From contig CM060189.1 of the NCBI GenBank assembly GCA_030549335.1, forward strand, positions 49,818,917 to 49,882,916: 64,000 nucleotides of DNA, in the 5' to 3' direction. This document shows, one piece after another, positions 1-10,555 of this stretch (the stretch's first letter is position 1; every line of letters begins with the position of its first letter). The notes beneath the pieces were generated by a model that ran no database searches, had not been told where the DNA came from, and saw only the letters and a program-made list of their open reading frames with translations. The position numbers and the translations under genes are program-made. The stretch comes from Pontederia crassipes (taxonomy: Eukaryota; Streptophyta; Magnoliopsida; Commelinales; Pontederiaceae).

Positions 1-235
1 TGAAGAAGGCGTCGGAGCGGCACACCAGGTGGCACGGATTCTCCCGCATCAGCTCCGCCACGGCCACTGGCCGGTGGAAGACTCTGACCTTCCCGTCGGC
101 GCCGATGAGCCGGATGACCGCCTCATGTATCGCCGGCGCCGGGCTCGTCCGGTGGTCGGAGGACCTGCCAGCGCCGCCGCCCGTCATGTGGAAGCACCAA
201 GGGATCATCTGCAGGCTCAGAGACTTGAATCCCAT
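1..235 (-). CDS. PADRE/DUF4228 domain protein, N-terminal part (runs off window)
   Basis: Reading the minus strand from the ATG at 235-233 gives 78 uninterrupted codons to the window edge. The protein starts MGFKSLSLQMIPWCF, then has a Gly-rich linker, then the typical opening of the plant PADRE (DUF4228) domain: AVIRLIGADGKVRVF, HRPV, an AELM motif, then HLVCRSDAFF. That order (core strand, Arg-Pro-Val, ELM, Val-Cys-x-Ser-Asp) is the family signature as I know it. Members are small proteins often induced by pathogens and abiotic stress; their biochemical role is not settled. The gene body is GC-rich compared with its surroundings. A (CT)n tract on the coding strand, about 100 bp upstream of the ATG, probably lies in the 5' leader or core promoter. 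The C-terminus is outside the window, so completeness cannot be judged. Confidence 0.8.
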   Translation of the reverse strand, partial: MGFKSLSLQMIPWCFHMTGGGAGRSSDHRTSPAPAIHEAVIRLIGADGKVRVFHRPVAVAELMRENPCHLVCRSDAFF

Positions 236-330
236 CTGTAAAAACTTGTCCTTTCAAGCTCTCAGCATCTTTGCCTCATGCCGCCGCATGGACACATCAG
301 ACAACTCAAGGTTAAATTAGCATGAACACG

Positions 331-332
<2 letters not shown>

Positions 333-373
<41 letters not shown>
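333..373. repeat. (GA)n microsatellite upstream of the PADRE gene
   Basis: About 20 uninterrupted GA units, which read (CT)n on the strand of the PADRE gene, some 100 bp 5' of its start codon. CT-rich leaders are common in plant genes; a promoter role here is inference. A second short GA run lies at 516-531. Confidence 0.9.
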
Positions 374-375
<2 letters not shown>

Positions 376-1010
376 GAGAGTGAGGCATGTGGGTGGATTA
401 CTTATATAATTCTGGATTGAATGGATGATGGTGTATTTTGAAGTATAACCTACGACTATTATTTGCAAGTCCTGCCTCTCTGGTAGTACAATAATACTAG
501 TCCCTTTGAACCAGAAGAGAGAGAGAGAGAGTGTGTATAGTAATAGTAATTTAACTAGTTTTTTCAAGCTGTCTAATCAATGTGCGTTTCTAGAATTTGA
601 ATAATATTTTGGTGTTGATGTATGCACATGAGAGCGATCTCAACTTAAATGTGACAACAATCCAAATTAGGCAATATAACTAGCACTATATTTAGTTCGG
701 ATAAAATGATCTCTCTAAAAATAATGGACAACATTCGGTTTCGTTTGCTAAGCTTCAGATTAAAATACAAAATAAAAAACATATATTTTTTTTTGCTAAA
801 TAAAAGTAGATTTATTTTTTTTCCGATTTGGTGATAATGATAAGGATCTTGAATAGTCTGCAGGTTTATTACATGTGAAAAATATTTTGAAAGCGTAGGT
901 TTATCATGCTTTCAATTTTACGGTCTTCATTATTTATTTCCGCCTCTTGTTTCAGTGCGTGGATTGGGCTGCAGATTTCGGTTGTTCACACTTCGCACAG
1001 TTTGACTCAG

Positions 1011-1019
1011 GAGAGAGAG

Positions 1020-1062
<43 letters not shown>
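1011..1062. repeat. (GA)n microsatellite
   Basis: A GA run of about 25 units with one GG interruption near 1019-1022. The surrounding 900-1200 is moderately GC-rich and holds no gene I can support. Confidence 0.9.
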
Positions 1063-1065
<3 letters not shown>

Positions 1066-1229
1066 TTCGAAGTCCTCATCCGTAACTTTTGGCCGTTTGG
1101 TGGGGATTGTGATTCCGAATGTCTAGAAGGTGAAGGGCGACCAAACACAGTAAACGGTGTAACGTAGGGACCGAAAACGGAGCAGTTCTAGTTTGTGCTC
1201 CTATTTCCTCTCCCCACGTGTGGGTTTGC

Positions 1230-1413
<184 letters not shown>

Positions 1414-1663
1414 TTAATATCTTTATTTATCAATAATTTAAAGAATCATGATAACAAAAATAATTTTACAACATCAAAAGTTATAAAAAAATTGATTAGA
1501 TGTAAGTTTGCAAAATTTTAAAAATGATGAATTTGTTGTTGATGATTTAAATCATGTTTTTATTATCATCAATAATCATCTAAATTAATAAGGAAGAAAG
1601 ATATTGAAAAAAAAATAAAAAAATTTATGTAAAGTCGCTTTACAAGCACTTTACATGAAAAGC

Positions 1664-1664
<1 letters not shown>

Positions 1665-1698
<34 letters not shown>
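1665..1698. repeat. (AAT)n microsatellite
   Basis: About 11 AAT units. A similar tract of about 10 units lies at 2083-2113, and the 184-bp ATT tract is only 250 bp away, so this kilobase is rich in one trinucleotide. Confidence 0.9.
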
Positions 1699-1699
<1 letters not shown>

Positions 1700-2078
1700 G
1701 TGATGGAAATGACAATGCTTCTAAAAAAATTATTGCAACTCGCAAAAGCAAAATTTAAAACTAAGATTCTAAATGTTCAAAAGTAAATTAACATGCCTAG
1801 AGATTAATTACAAAATAAATATAAAACCAATTACGAATAATGATTCCTCAGCAGTGAACAATTACTTGATTTACCAATTAATTAATAATATATATATAAT
1901 TAACTAATAAATGTTTAACGCAAAATTCTCGTTATGTTAAATAATATGGGAAAAAAACAATATGTCGTGGAAAGAGAGAAAAAAAAATTCAGGAAATTGT
2001 TGGATATTCTTAAGTGTCGATTGAAAAAAAATCGTGATTTTCAGAATGTTCTAGGCTACATATTCACTTTTTTTAAAA

Positions 2079-2082
<4 letters not shown>

Positions 2083-2113
<31 letters not shown>
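2083..2113. repeat. (AAT)n microsatellite
   Basis: About 10 AAT units in AT-rich DNA, immediately followed by a short GC-containing stretch. No gene adjoins it. Confidence 0.9.
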
Positions 2114-2700
2114 GCGACCCCTATCTTAATTTTATGAGTAGAGTAAACCACGCCGTCCTTATATAATTGAGTTCTTTTTATAATAGTTGAAAATTATCGC
2201 CTTAAAAAGTGATGTGAGCGACTAAGCGTTTCTCATTAATTTTAGATAGATATTTTTTTTCTCATTTGAAGGACATGAAAAGTCAAAATAGCAAATAGTG
2301 CAGCCACTAAAATTAAAAAAAAAAAGTATGGAAACATATTTTTTATTTGTTGCTTAGTGATATAAAGGTAGCCTTCAATTCTAAGAGAATTGACATAAAG
2401 ATATACATTGAAAAGATAACAAACTTTGAAAAATTATAGTTAGGATATCTACTTTATATAAGTCTAATGTGCACCCATAAAGTTACGCAAAAAATACACA
2501 CGAATCATCTTTTAATTTTGGATGTCATATTAGACGGTCCTCTAACGTCAATATGTAATTAGATTATCCTTTAATTTTATTTTTCTTAGACGTATTGTCC
2601 TTCGATAGTCAATAGTAAGCTTTTCAATTACATTACCAACATGACGTAATAAAAGCTAATAAAGTAATATAAAAAATAAAAAAGAGCGACAGTCTCATGA

Positions 2701-2995
2701 ATGCCGCCCCTCGTCGGAGCCGAAGAGAGGGAAGTAGCCGCCCTCTTCTTCTCTCCCCTCTGATAGGCAACCAAAGAGATCTATCCTTGTGCGCAGAGAT
2801 GTGGAGAGAGTGAATGCCCCCTTCTCCTCTCCTTTCTAGCGTCGGAGGATAAAGGGGAAAGTGGCATTTTATCCTCCGTGCACGCAAAGAAGGGGAGGGA
2901 GGGCTGCCCCCTTTCTCTCTCCTCCTTAGCGTCGGAGGAGAGAAGGAGAAGTAGACGATCGTCCCCTCTCCATCTGTCCTTTGTGCACATCAGTA
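2701..2995. repeat. GC-rich island of imperfect tandem repeats
   Basis: An isolated GC-rich block inside very AT-rich DNA. The motif CGTCGGAG recurs at about 2712, 2840 and 2930, each time followed by a purine-rich run and then a pyrimidine-rich CCCCTTCTCC-type stretch, with GTGCAC or GTGCGC near unit ends. Unit length is irregular (about 128 and 90 bp). Open frames across it on both strands look like shadows of the repeat, and none resembles a known family. It may be the core of a decayed element, but no terminal inverted repeat or target duplication was found. Confidence 0.6.
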
Positions 2996-5060
2996 ATGTA
3001 CTCGAAAAATCTGCTATCGATAATACATATAAGAAAAATAAAGTTCATAAATAATCTAGTTACAAATTAAATTAAATTTAACATTTAACATAAATTAATT
3101 GAAGATTGGAACTTATCCTTTTTGTTTTAAAAGAATTATTCATAATAGTTAAATTATCTAATCAATTAATTTATTGTAAAAGATCTGACTAATTTTACTT
3201 TAAAAATAAAAACACTTTAATTTTTTTCTGTTCTTTTCTCTTTAACTGAATTTTATGATTGTTTTTATTCAGTCTCAATACATTATTAATTATATGTTTA
3301 ATTAATATTTATCCTTATAAAATATATATTACGTATAAAGTATCAAAGTGTCAAAAATAAAAGAAAGAACAAAAAGAAACAATCAAAAGAGATAGATGGT
3401 TGTCGCATGACGGTCAACTTTATAATATGCAATCAAATTAATTAAACAAACTCGTGCTTAAGAGTAAAAAAAGAAACTTACTTTAGACAATTATGTCAAT
3501 ATGTCATCCGTCGTAGACCGACATAGCCAATCTTGACTCGCCTAAATCCTAATTGTGCGTGTGTGTGTGAGTGTGTGTGAGAGAGAGAGAGAGAGACTTG
3601 TCTAACTTTGCTTTGTGTTTGACTGAGAGCTCAAAGGTTCATCCCAACGTGCCCTGACCTGATGGCGATATTGCCTTTGCACGAGGGATCATGCACAAAT
3701 CAATTATAATTAAATTAAATTACTTTTTAATTTCGATGTTATTCGGCAAATCATTGACTAAATTACTTCATTTTCGAGAATTACAACGTCAAACATCATT
3801 GGGCATAACTTAGTCTTAATTTCTACTAGAAGATAATAAAATTATTATATGAAATGATTTAGACTCTTATAGAATGCAAATGACTAAAAATGAGTTTATG
3901 CTTATTATTTTTGTAACTTAATAAACTATAGTTATTGTCAGTTAACTTTTTACTTAACTATAATTGTACAAGTACTTATTTATTTATATGAATGAATTAA
4001 TTAAATTAGTTATCTTTTTTTATATTTATGAATCTGGATATGCACATAATTTTCTATTTATAATATTGATTCTTTATAATTTAACTATAATTAAAAGGAT
4101 GGGATCAACTAATGGGTTAAAGTAGTTTCATCCAGGAGTAATAAATCTTGAACCAAATAGGACCCAAGTGAAAATTAAAGATCACTTTTCTCAATTTCCA
4201 CCAATTATATTTCCACTGTAGAATAAGGCCACTGTAGCAGGAGGCAGATGAGTCTTATTTTCTCTCTTCTTTTTTTCTCAAAAGATATTTTATTATTATA
4301 TATAATATATTATTGTAAAAATAATAACTTAATACTATTTATTATTATAAATTCATAAAAAATGATTCTACTTTTTTTAAAACATAATTTCATGCAAATA
4401 TCATTTATTATATTTTAAAAATTTATTTCTTTGTAAAATTTATTTAACATAATATTTTAATTCAAAAATCAAAATCAATATTTATTGAACAATAAAATTA
4501 TGTTTTATATCTACCATTTTTATATTTTAATCAAACACCCCTTAATATAAATCAAACACGACATCTTTTTAAATCTCATTGATATTTTTAATTTCATCCA
4601 AACACGTTTTGAATTAGTATGTCAATTCAGTTAGTCATCAAGAACTTGAAATAATCACGATTCTACTTGTCGTAAGCAAGATTACATCCCAATATATAAT
4701 GGCATTGTTCCTTAAGACATATGACTCTTGCGTCCTTACTTTAAACTAACTTTTGATGTAGAGTTTATTGTATTTCTATCATGTAATATTATTGGGGCAT
4801 ATTTCAAATAGCAACCTTTAGCTCCTTTAAATTATGGAAAGTAACTAATAATAAAGTTATTTTATATTCAAAATACTATTTGGAACACAAATTGAAGCAT
4901 CTTTATATTCTTAATTTACATAAGGAAGCAAATAAATTATTTGTCGATATTCTAAAAAATAGGACACTAATTATAATACCTTTTCAATAGAAAGTCATTC
5001 CAACTGCACCCTTATCAAAAAAATATTCTTAAGACTTATATAAGTAAGTTGCATCCTTAT

Positions 5061-5480
5061 CAATGTTGTAAAACTCGGATCGAAAATCGATCTGGACAGG
5101 TCTCCATGTCAGGTCAGATCAATTAGGTCGCACCGGTTGATAATAAAATAGTATATAAATATAAATCATGTTAATGGCTCATATAGTTTCATCAATAACA
5201 AATATATTTAAATATCAAAGTACAATAATATGATAAAAAATTTCATTAAAATAATAAATCTAATATAAATATACTATATATATATTTATATATATACACT
5301 AAAATATCATTTATAAATTCATATAGTTCAAATTTAACTGTTAATATCATTTTAGACAAGAAAGATGAGGATAATATCTTTTTAAAATTTTTAATTAGTA
5401 ACTTTTAATATTTTTAACTTTTCATATTTAATAAATATAAACTCTAATATTAATTCTCTTAAAAAAAACTAAAAATGAGT
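5061..5480 (+). mobile_element. Remnant of the CAATGTTGTAAGAC hAT-type MITE family (left end only)
   Basis: The sequence starts CAATGTTGTAAAAC and continues with a TCAGGTCAGATC / GGTCGCACCGG stretch. This matches the left end and subterminal part of the copies at 14561, 17133 and 52210. The matching right end (GTCTTACAACATTG in other copies) was not found, so the copy is truncated or badly diverged and its right limit is approximate. Confidence 0.5.
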
Positions 5481-6360
5481 TGTAATATTTATATCATATA
5501 ATATAAACATATTAACCATTACAATGTTAAAGTGTGACAAACTGGGCATTACAAATTAAATAATTTAAGGAGTCAAGGGATCATCCCATAATTATGCCTT
5601 GAATAATTTGTGATAGAAAAATCATCCCAATAATCTTAGTCGCGACATTATTTTTTTCTAACAAAGGTAACACAAATATAAAACATATGAATGATAATGT
5701 AATTATTTCTTTGGACAAAATGAAATTACATTGTGCGTCAAACTATTTTCGGACACAGTAATTATGATCCTATTATATACTATTAATGGGACACAAAATA
5801 AGTATGTCACTATTATCAAATATTGTTGGGATACTAATGCTCCCAAAATGAATTTCATCATGTAATAGAACAAGTCTCAAAAAGTATTATGGTGCATCAG
5901 CATAATATTGATAAAAAAAATAAGGTTTGGGCTACACAACATGAATAAATATATAACGCCGAAGGAAAGAATTATGATAAGATCATACAATGAAGTCAAA
6001 TTATGATATGTTATTTTGAATAGCTAATCAAATACATGATCATCAAATGGATAGGATCATCATTTTGATGTTAGTAACATACTTTACAAATAAAACTGAT
6101 TTCATAGCATAACAATGAAACAATCAAGATTGATATAAGAAATAGCGGAAATAGAGATCAAACATTGATCATCATGTCACAAAATGTTCAAGGATTCAAT
6201 TGACTTACCATGAAAGTCCAATAAGTTCCACAAATTGAGAGGAAAATTTAATAAAACAAACAGGTTAGCAGGCATTACTTCAACAGTAGGACAATGTGAT
6301 ATCAATGGTATACTTGTATTTATAATTATGATCATATTAGGTCATATAAGAAACTAGGTG

Positions 6361-6644
6361 CGACTGGAATGTCGAGAGGACCTCGTATGCATGATTGACA
6401 TGGCCAATCATGCGTAGGCATGTCATGTCACGATGTTTCATTGTGATGAATTTGACACGATGTGTCAATCGAGAGGATCTTGTGCATAAGGTGCCATAAC
6501 ACATGGAACCTTGTACGGGCGTACAATGCATACGTATGTTAACGTGACGTGTCCCCAGTAGATGAGCCACGTGCTCTTGGTGCGACTAGAATGTCGCACT
6601 TGCATGGTGTGGTGTGACTAGCATGTTGCACCATAATATGGTGC
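6361..6644. repeat. Cluster of short perfect inverted repeats
   Basis: At least eight hairpin-capable palindromes follow one another. Arms are at 6361-6364/6371-6374, 6389-6397/6405-6413 (9-bp arms GCATGATTG), 6437-6441/6446-6450, 6452-6458/6462-6468 (TTGACAC), 6511-6517/6520-6526 (TTGTACG), 6529-6538 (CATACGTATG), 6580-6586/6593-6599 (GTGCGAC) and 6628-6634/6638-6644 (GCACCAT). Several carry a GTGCGAC/GTCGCAC-like core. No open frame or known element explains them. Confidence 0.8.
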
Positions 6645-7381
6645 CAAAGGCAGCCTTCTAATTGAAAGAGTTCATGTTAAAATGTATAAGTCAACAACCA
6701 AATGGATGATCATTGATAGGGATCTAACTTGATTAGTAAACATTAACATGTACAAATTCATTGGATTAAATTATTGAATAATGATCTGACAAAAAATTGA
6801 TATAACCATAATGGAAAATAATAATCGAATTAAAATATGCATGATCAAGGAATAATTTGTCATATCCTTAAACTGATATCTACGAGAAAATGTATCAAAT
6901 AGTTTCAAGTAGATTAATTTATTGTCTATGGAAGAACATACACATGATTGTCATATTTAGGGTTCATCAAAAGGCCATTTATTCCACAATAATGTATGCA
7001 TAATCTAAAGTTAATTCTCATATTTATCTTTGGGTTCAATTTTGGTGTTCCATACCTCATCTTGTTTCTTATCTTTTACACCATCAGATCATCATCCAAC
7101 ATTTCATGATTGAATCTCTCAAATAGTTTATCATAGTTGGATGAAGATATGATGGTGAAGAAGATAGGGAACAAGGTGAGGTAGGGAACATCTTCATTTA
7201 TCATTTATCTTTTGTTGTCCATAGAATAATGTAGCTATTGACATCCTGTTGTTGACCATAGAAGAATGTAGCTGATTTTTCCTCTTCTTAATTCCTATGA
7301 CATCTCCATCTTCAATTCGGCATCATTCCTCTTCAAATTGATGTTTGGCCACATGTTTCCTCCCTTTTTGTTACCTGCGGT

Positions 7382-7550
7382 GTCGTGACGAAGAAAGGAA
7401 ACCAAAGAGAGATGTACAAGGCGGCGACTTAGGGTTTGGAAAGTCGTGACTTAATGGGGAAGTGAAAAATATGTCCTGACAATTCAATGAAAGAGATAGA
7501 TTGTCGTGACATATAATGGGATATAGGATAGGGTAGGTCACAACTAAATA
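7382..7550. repeat. GTCGTGAC palindromes at about 30-bp spacing
   Basis: GTCGTGAC (or one-base variants) occurs at 7382, 7443, 7473 (GTCCTGAC) and 7503, each usually extended symmetrically, for example AAGTCGTGACTT. A complementary form, GTCACAAC, follows near 7536. Spacing is 61, 30 and 30 bp. The duplicate copy has the same array near 15746-15910, where the 7473 counterpart still reads GTCGTGAC. The composition resembles the palindrome cluster at 6361-6644. Confidence 0.65.
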
Positions 7551-8773
7551 AGACTAAATGGATTGTAACTTCAAATGGCTTTTGCGAAGGAGGCAGAGAA
7601 AGTTGTGAGTTTTGGGAAGGAAAAAGAGTGTTGTGGATAGAGGCGGAGCCTAGAAGGAGGATTAATGATTTCACCAGAGAATAATAAAATAATGTAAAAT
7701 GTGAGATTTTTAAAATATTTTGATAAAATAATAATTTCACTATTGTTAATATTATTTATTCAAATATTATATAACTATATATCTATATCTCCTATGAATG
7801 GGCATGAGCAAGCAAAAGAATGAAGAATCTATTTCATTTGTAATTTTGTTAATATACTTAGAAAACATTTATTTGAGTTTCTGATATTTGTTTATAATCT
7901 ATAGCATATGCTTCCATATTTAAAATTAAATAGAATCTACATTATATGCTTCCATATAAAAAAATAAATAGAAGTTGATTATGACTCTATTTGGCAACAT
8001 TAAAATTAGAGTTTCAAGTAGTGTTTAATGGTCCAAACATTAATTTTTTATTTGTTAAATGACAAAAATAAATAACATCTAGTGTTTCATATGAAAATAT
8101 TAAAAGATTACTTCTACTAGTATTTAGCGATTAGAGGTTAGCAGTTTATATTTTAATTATACCTCTTATTTCTCAACTTATCTTATTATTTTATCATTGT
8201 ATTTAATTGATATATCAATAACTTGTTTATTGTTGTATAATATAATTTATATAGTGATTGAATTAAATAATGTATCATATGTTGAATTATGTCATTTTAT
8301 ATTTATCAGCTAAATCTATCATTAAATTTATCAATCACTTATATGTTAGAATCTCTAACCGCTAATCAGCGTCCAATATCCACTAGTTAAACCACTATGA
8401 CACTATCCACTTATCAAACCACTAATAATGCGCATTTAAAAAATAGAAATGGGATTAGACCATGGACACAAATCAACCTTTCAAACTACCAAACCTACAA
8501 GAGGCTTAGGTACATGTTACAATTCATCTAATGCGACTGCTCAATCTATCCTCCCAATTAAGTCTTTTATAGAATAAACATAACACTCACGCTCACACAC
8601 TAAAGCCCTAATCTTGGAGGGAGTTCTGCTATGCACTCGAGAGCTCTCTTCGGCGTGTCTCCCTCTTCCTTGCTTCCGCTTGTGGTGCCTCGTATGGCTT
8701 GACCTTCTTGTTGTCCTGTTGGCCGTTCCGCGGCCTCCAACCGCAAGCTCCATTGACCGCATCCTGCGCTCCC

Positions 8774-10529
8774 ATGGAGCCCCCTCCGTCTGCTGAGGGT
8801 GGCTCCAATCTGTTTCTCCCTCTCCCTTCCGCATCTGCCCCTCCTCAAGCTCCCACCAGTTCTGGCATCCTTCCACTCCCGCCCTCCTCTCAGCAACTCC
8901 CTAAACCCTGGATCTCTGTTACCATCCCAGCCACGGATGTCTCCCAGTACTCTATGCAACTCAAATCCTGCCTTATCGACCGTTTCGTGGGGAGCGTCGC
9001 CGCGCTCAAGGACGGTGTTCAGCCTCTTTGGGGCCTGGCTAACTCTTGTGTCATTTTTCCTCTTGGTAACTCTTTTTTCCTTTTTGCATTTGAATCTAAT
9101 TCTGCTCGCTTGCACGTCCTCACTGGCGGTCCCTGGGAGTCCGACGGTCACCTGCTCCGTTTGTCCACCATCTCTCTGTTCTTCCGTCTTGATTATGCCT
9201 CTTCATTGGACTCACCGCTTTGGATCCAACTCCCTGGGCTTCCTCTGGAGCTCCGCAACCCTGCCTCACTCAAGAGGATTGCTGCGGCTTTTGGTAATCT
9301 ACTTTGTATCGATGAAGAGACCTTGTGTTCTGTAGATTCACCCTATGTGCATGCTTGTGTGGAGGTAAATCTCTCCTCTCCCCTTCGTCAAGCTACTTGG
9401 ATCTCGTTGCCAAATGGTGACAAGTATCTCCAGCAGGCTGCTTACAAGCATCTCCCCATCTTTTGCTACCGGCATCATCGGTCATCGCCTGGAGGTTTGC
9501 TCGAGGGCGCTGTCGAGGGATTCTTCGACATCGGCTCTGTTATATGGGCCGTGGCTCTGTGCGGTGGAACCTTTTCTCCGCCAGCCTATTGCCAGGCATC
9601 GGCCGACCTGCCTCGACCTCCTCTGGACCTCAACCTCCCTGAGGCAGCTTGGAGTGTCCGGTGTACGGAGGGCCATAGGACGGACGGTGCTCGCCTAACG
9701 GCTAGTAGCGTCATCATGTCTGTTACGTAGAGTTTGGTGCACACCCTTGGTGCCATGTCAGTGATTCGGGGGGAGTTAATCGCTCGGCCCCCGGAGGGTG
9801 GATCAGTCGGTCCACATCCGTTGGGTTCTTGCTCGCCCTCTCTTGCCACGACAGTGATCACGATGTGGCCATCCTATGGTTCTCGCTTGTCCCTCCGGAC
9901 GGCCAGGATGCGTCTATTTTTTCCACTAATGTTGTGCTTTCCCGTGATGAGCCAGGGTGCTCCAATGGTGGCGATTTGGGACACTCCCCCATGATGGTTC
10001 CTGTCCATACACATGTCCCTTGCATACACCCCTCCTCTCCTTCCCTTACACGATCTCCCCCGGTCACTCAACACCCTCTCACTTTCCCTAATACTATTGT
10101 TACTCTCTCTACTACCCCCTCCGCCCCCTTCACTCTAATTTCTACTTCGTCTGCTTCTGTGTCATCCCCCTCTTCGTCTGCTACTCTCTCTGGTACTCCC
10201 TCCATGTTGTGTTCCTCTTCTCTGCCTTCGGATCATGTCGCCATCATGGACCACTCTGATCTGGTGGCGCGGGCATCAGTTGGTTTGTTTGTGTCTGCAT
10301 CTCCAGCTATCCAAATGGACGATGACTCATCCCTGGATGACTTGGAGGACTCCGACCTTGCCCCTCCCCCTAGAACCAAGTGCAAGAAGTCCCGCGTGCT
10401 TAAACCTTCACCCCCCCTATCCCTTCCTTCTCTCTCCGCCCTCTGCTGCCGCCGGCCCCGGCAAAGGGCAAAGGTAAGAAAAAACCTTCTGTCTCCAATG
10501 TTAACTCATTCTCGGCTTCTGTTGTGTAG
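8774..10529 (+). pseudogene. LINE ORF1 (DUF4283, broken CCHC zinc knuckle)
   Basis: The start is taken at the ATG at 8774 (MEPPPSAEGG), after a Pro/Ser-rich lead. The DUF4283 region, roughly residues 45-190, shows GGPWESDGHLLRL and WIQLPGLPLELRN, a hallmark of plant LINE and retrozymic ORF1-type proteins. The CCHC knuckle is split by a frameshift near 9470: one frame ends LPIFCYRHH, another resumes IIGHRLEVC, so its first and second halves no longer join. A Ser/Thr/Pro-rich tail follows in a third frame with an acidic patch (DDDSSLDDLEDSD), ending in a Lys-rich KGKGKKKPS segment and a TAG at 10527-10529. ORF1 proteins bind LINE RNA. This copy cannot make a full product. Confidence 0.85.
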
Positions 10530-10555
10530 GAGGTGGTGGTGGATCCTGGTCTTTT

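Larger units (their letters stand above)
1415..6355. other. AT-rich gene-free stretch
   Basis: Apart from the short tandem repeats and the GC-rich island listed separately, this stretch shows no coding potential: open frames are short and of biased composition. At 3560-3597 there is a short GT-rich then GA-rich run. A partial hAT-type end lies at 5061. Confidence 0.7.

Noticed and set aside
2633..2990. Two minus-strand ORFs of 69-84 codons in the GC-rich island
   Set aside because: They repeat each other's content because the DNA is a tandem repeat; Arg/Pro/Ser-rich with no family signature.
6361..6644. CRISPR-like array
   Set aside because: Palindromes differ from one another, spacing is irregular, and this is a plant nuclear sequence.
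8600..9151. 183-codon minus-strand ORF
   Set aside because: It is the antisense shadow of LINE ORF1, which has clear DUF4283 motifs on the plus strand.
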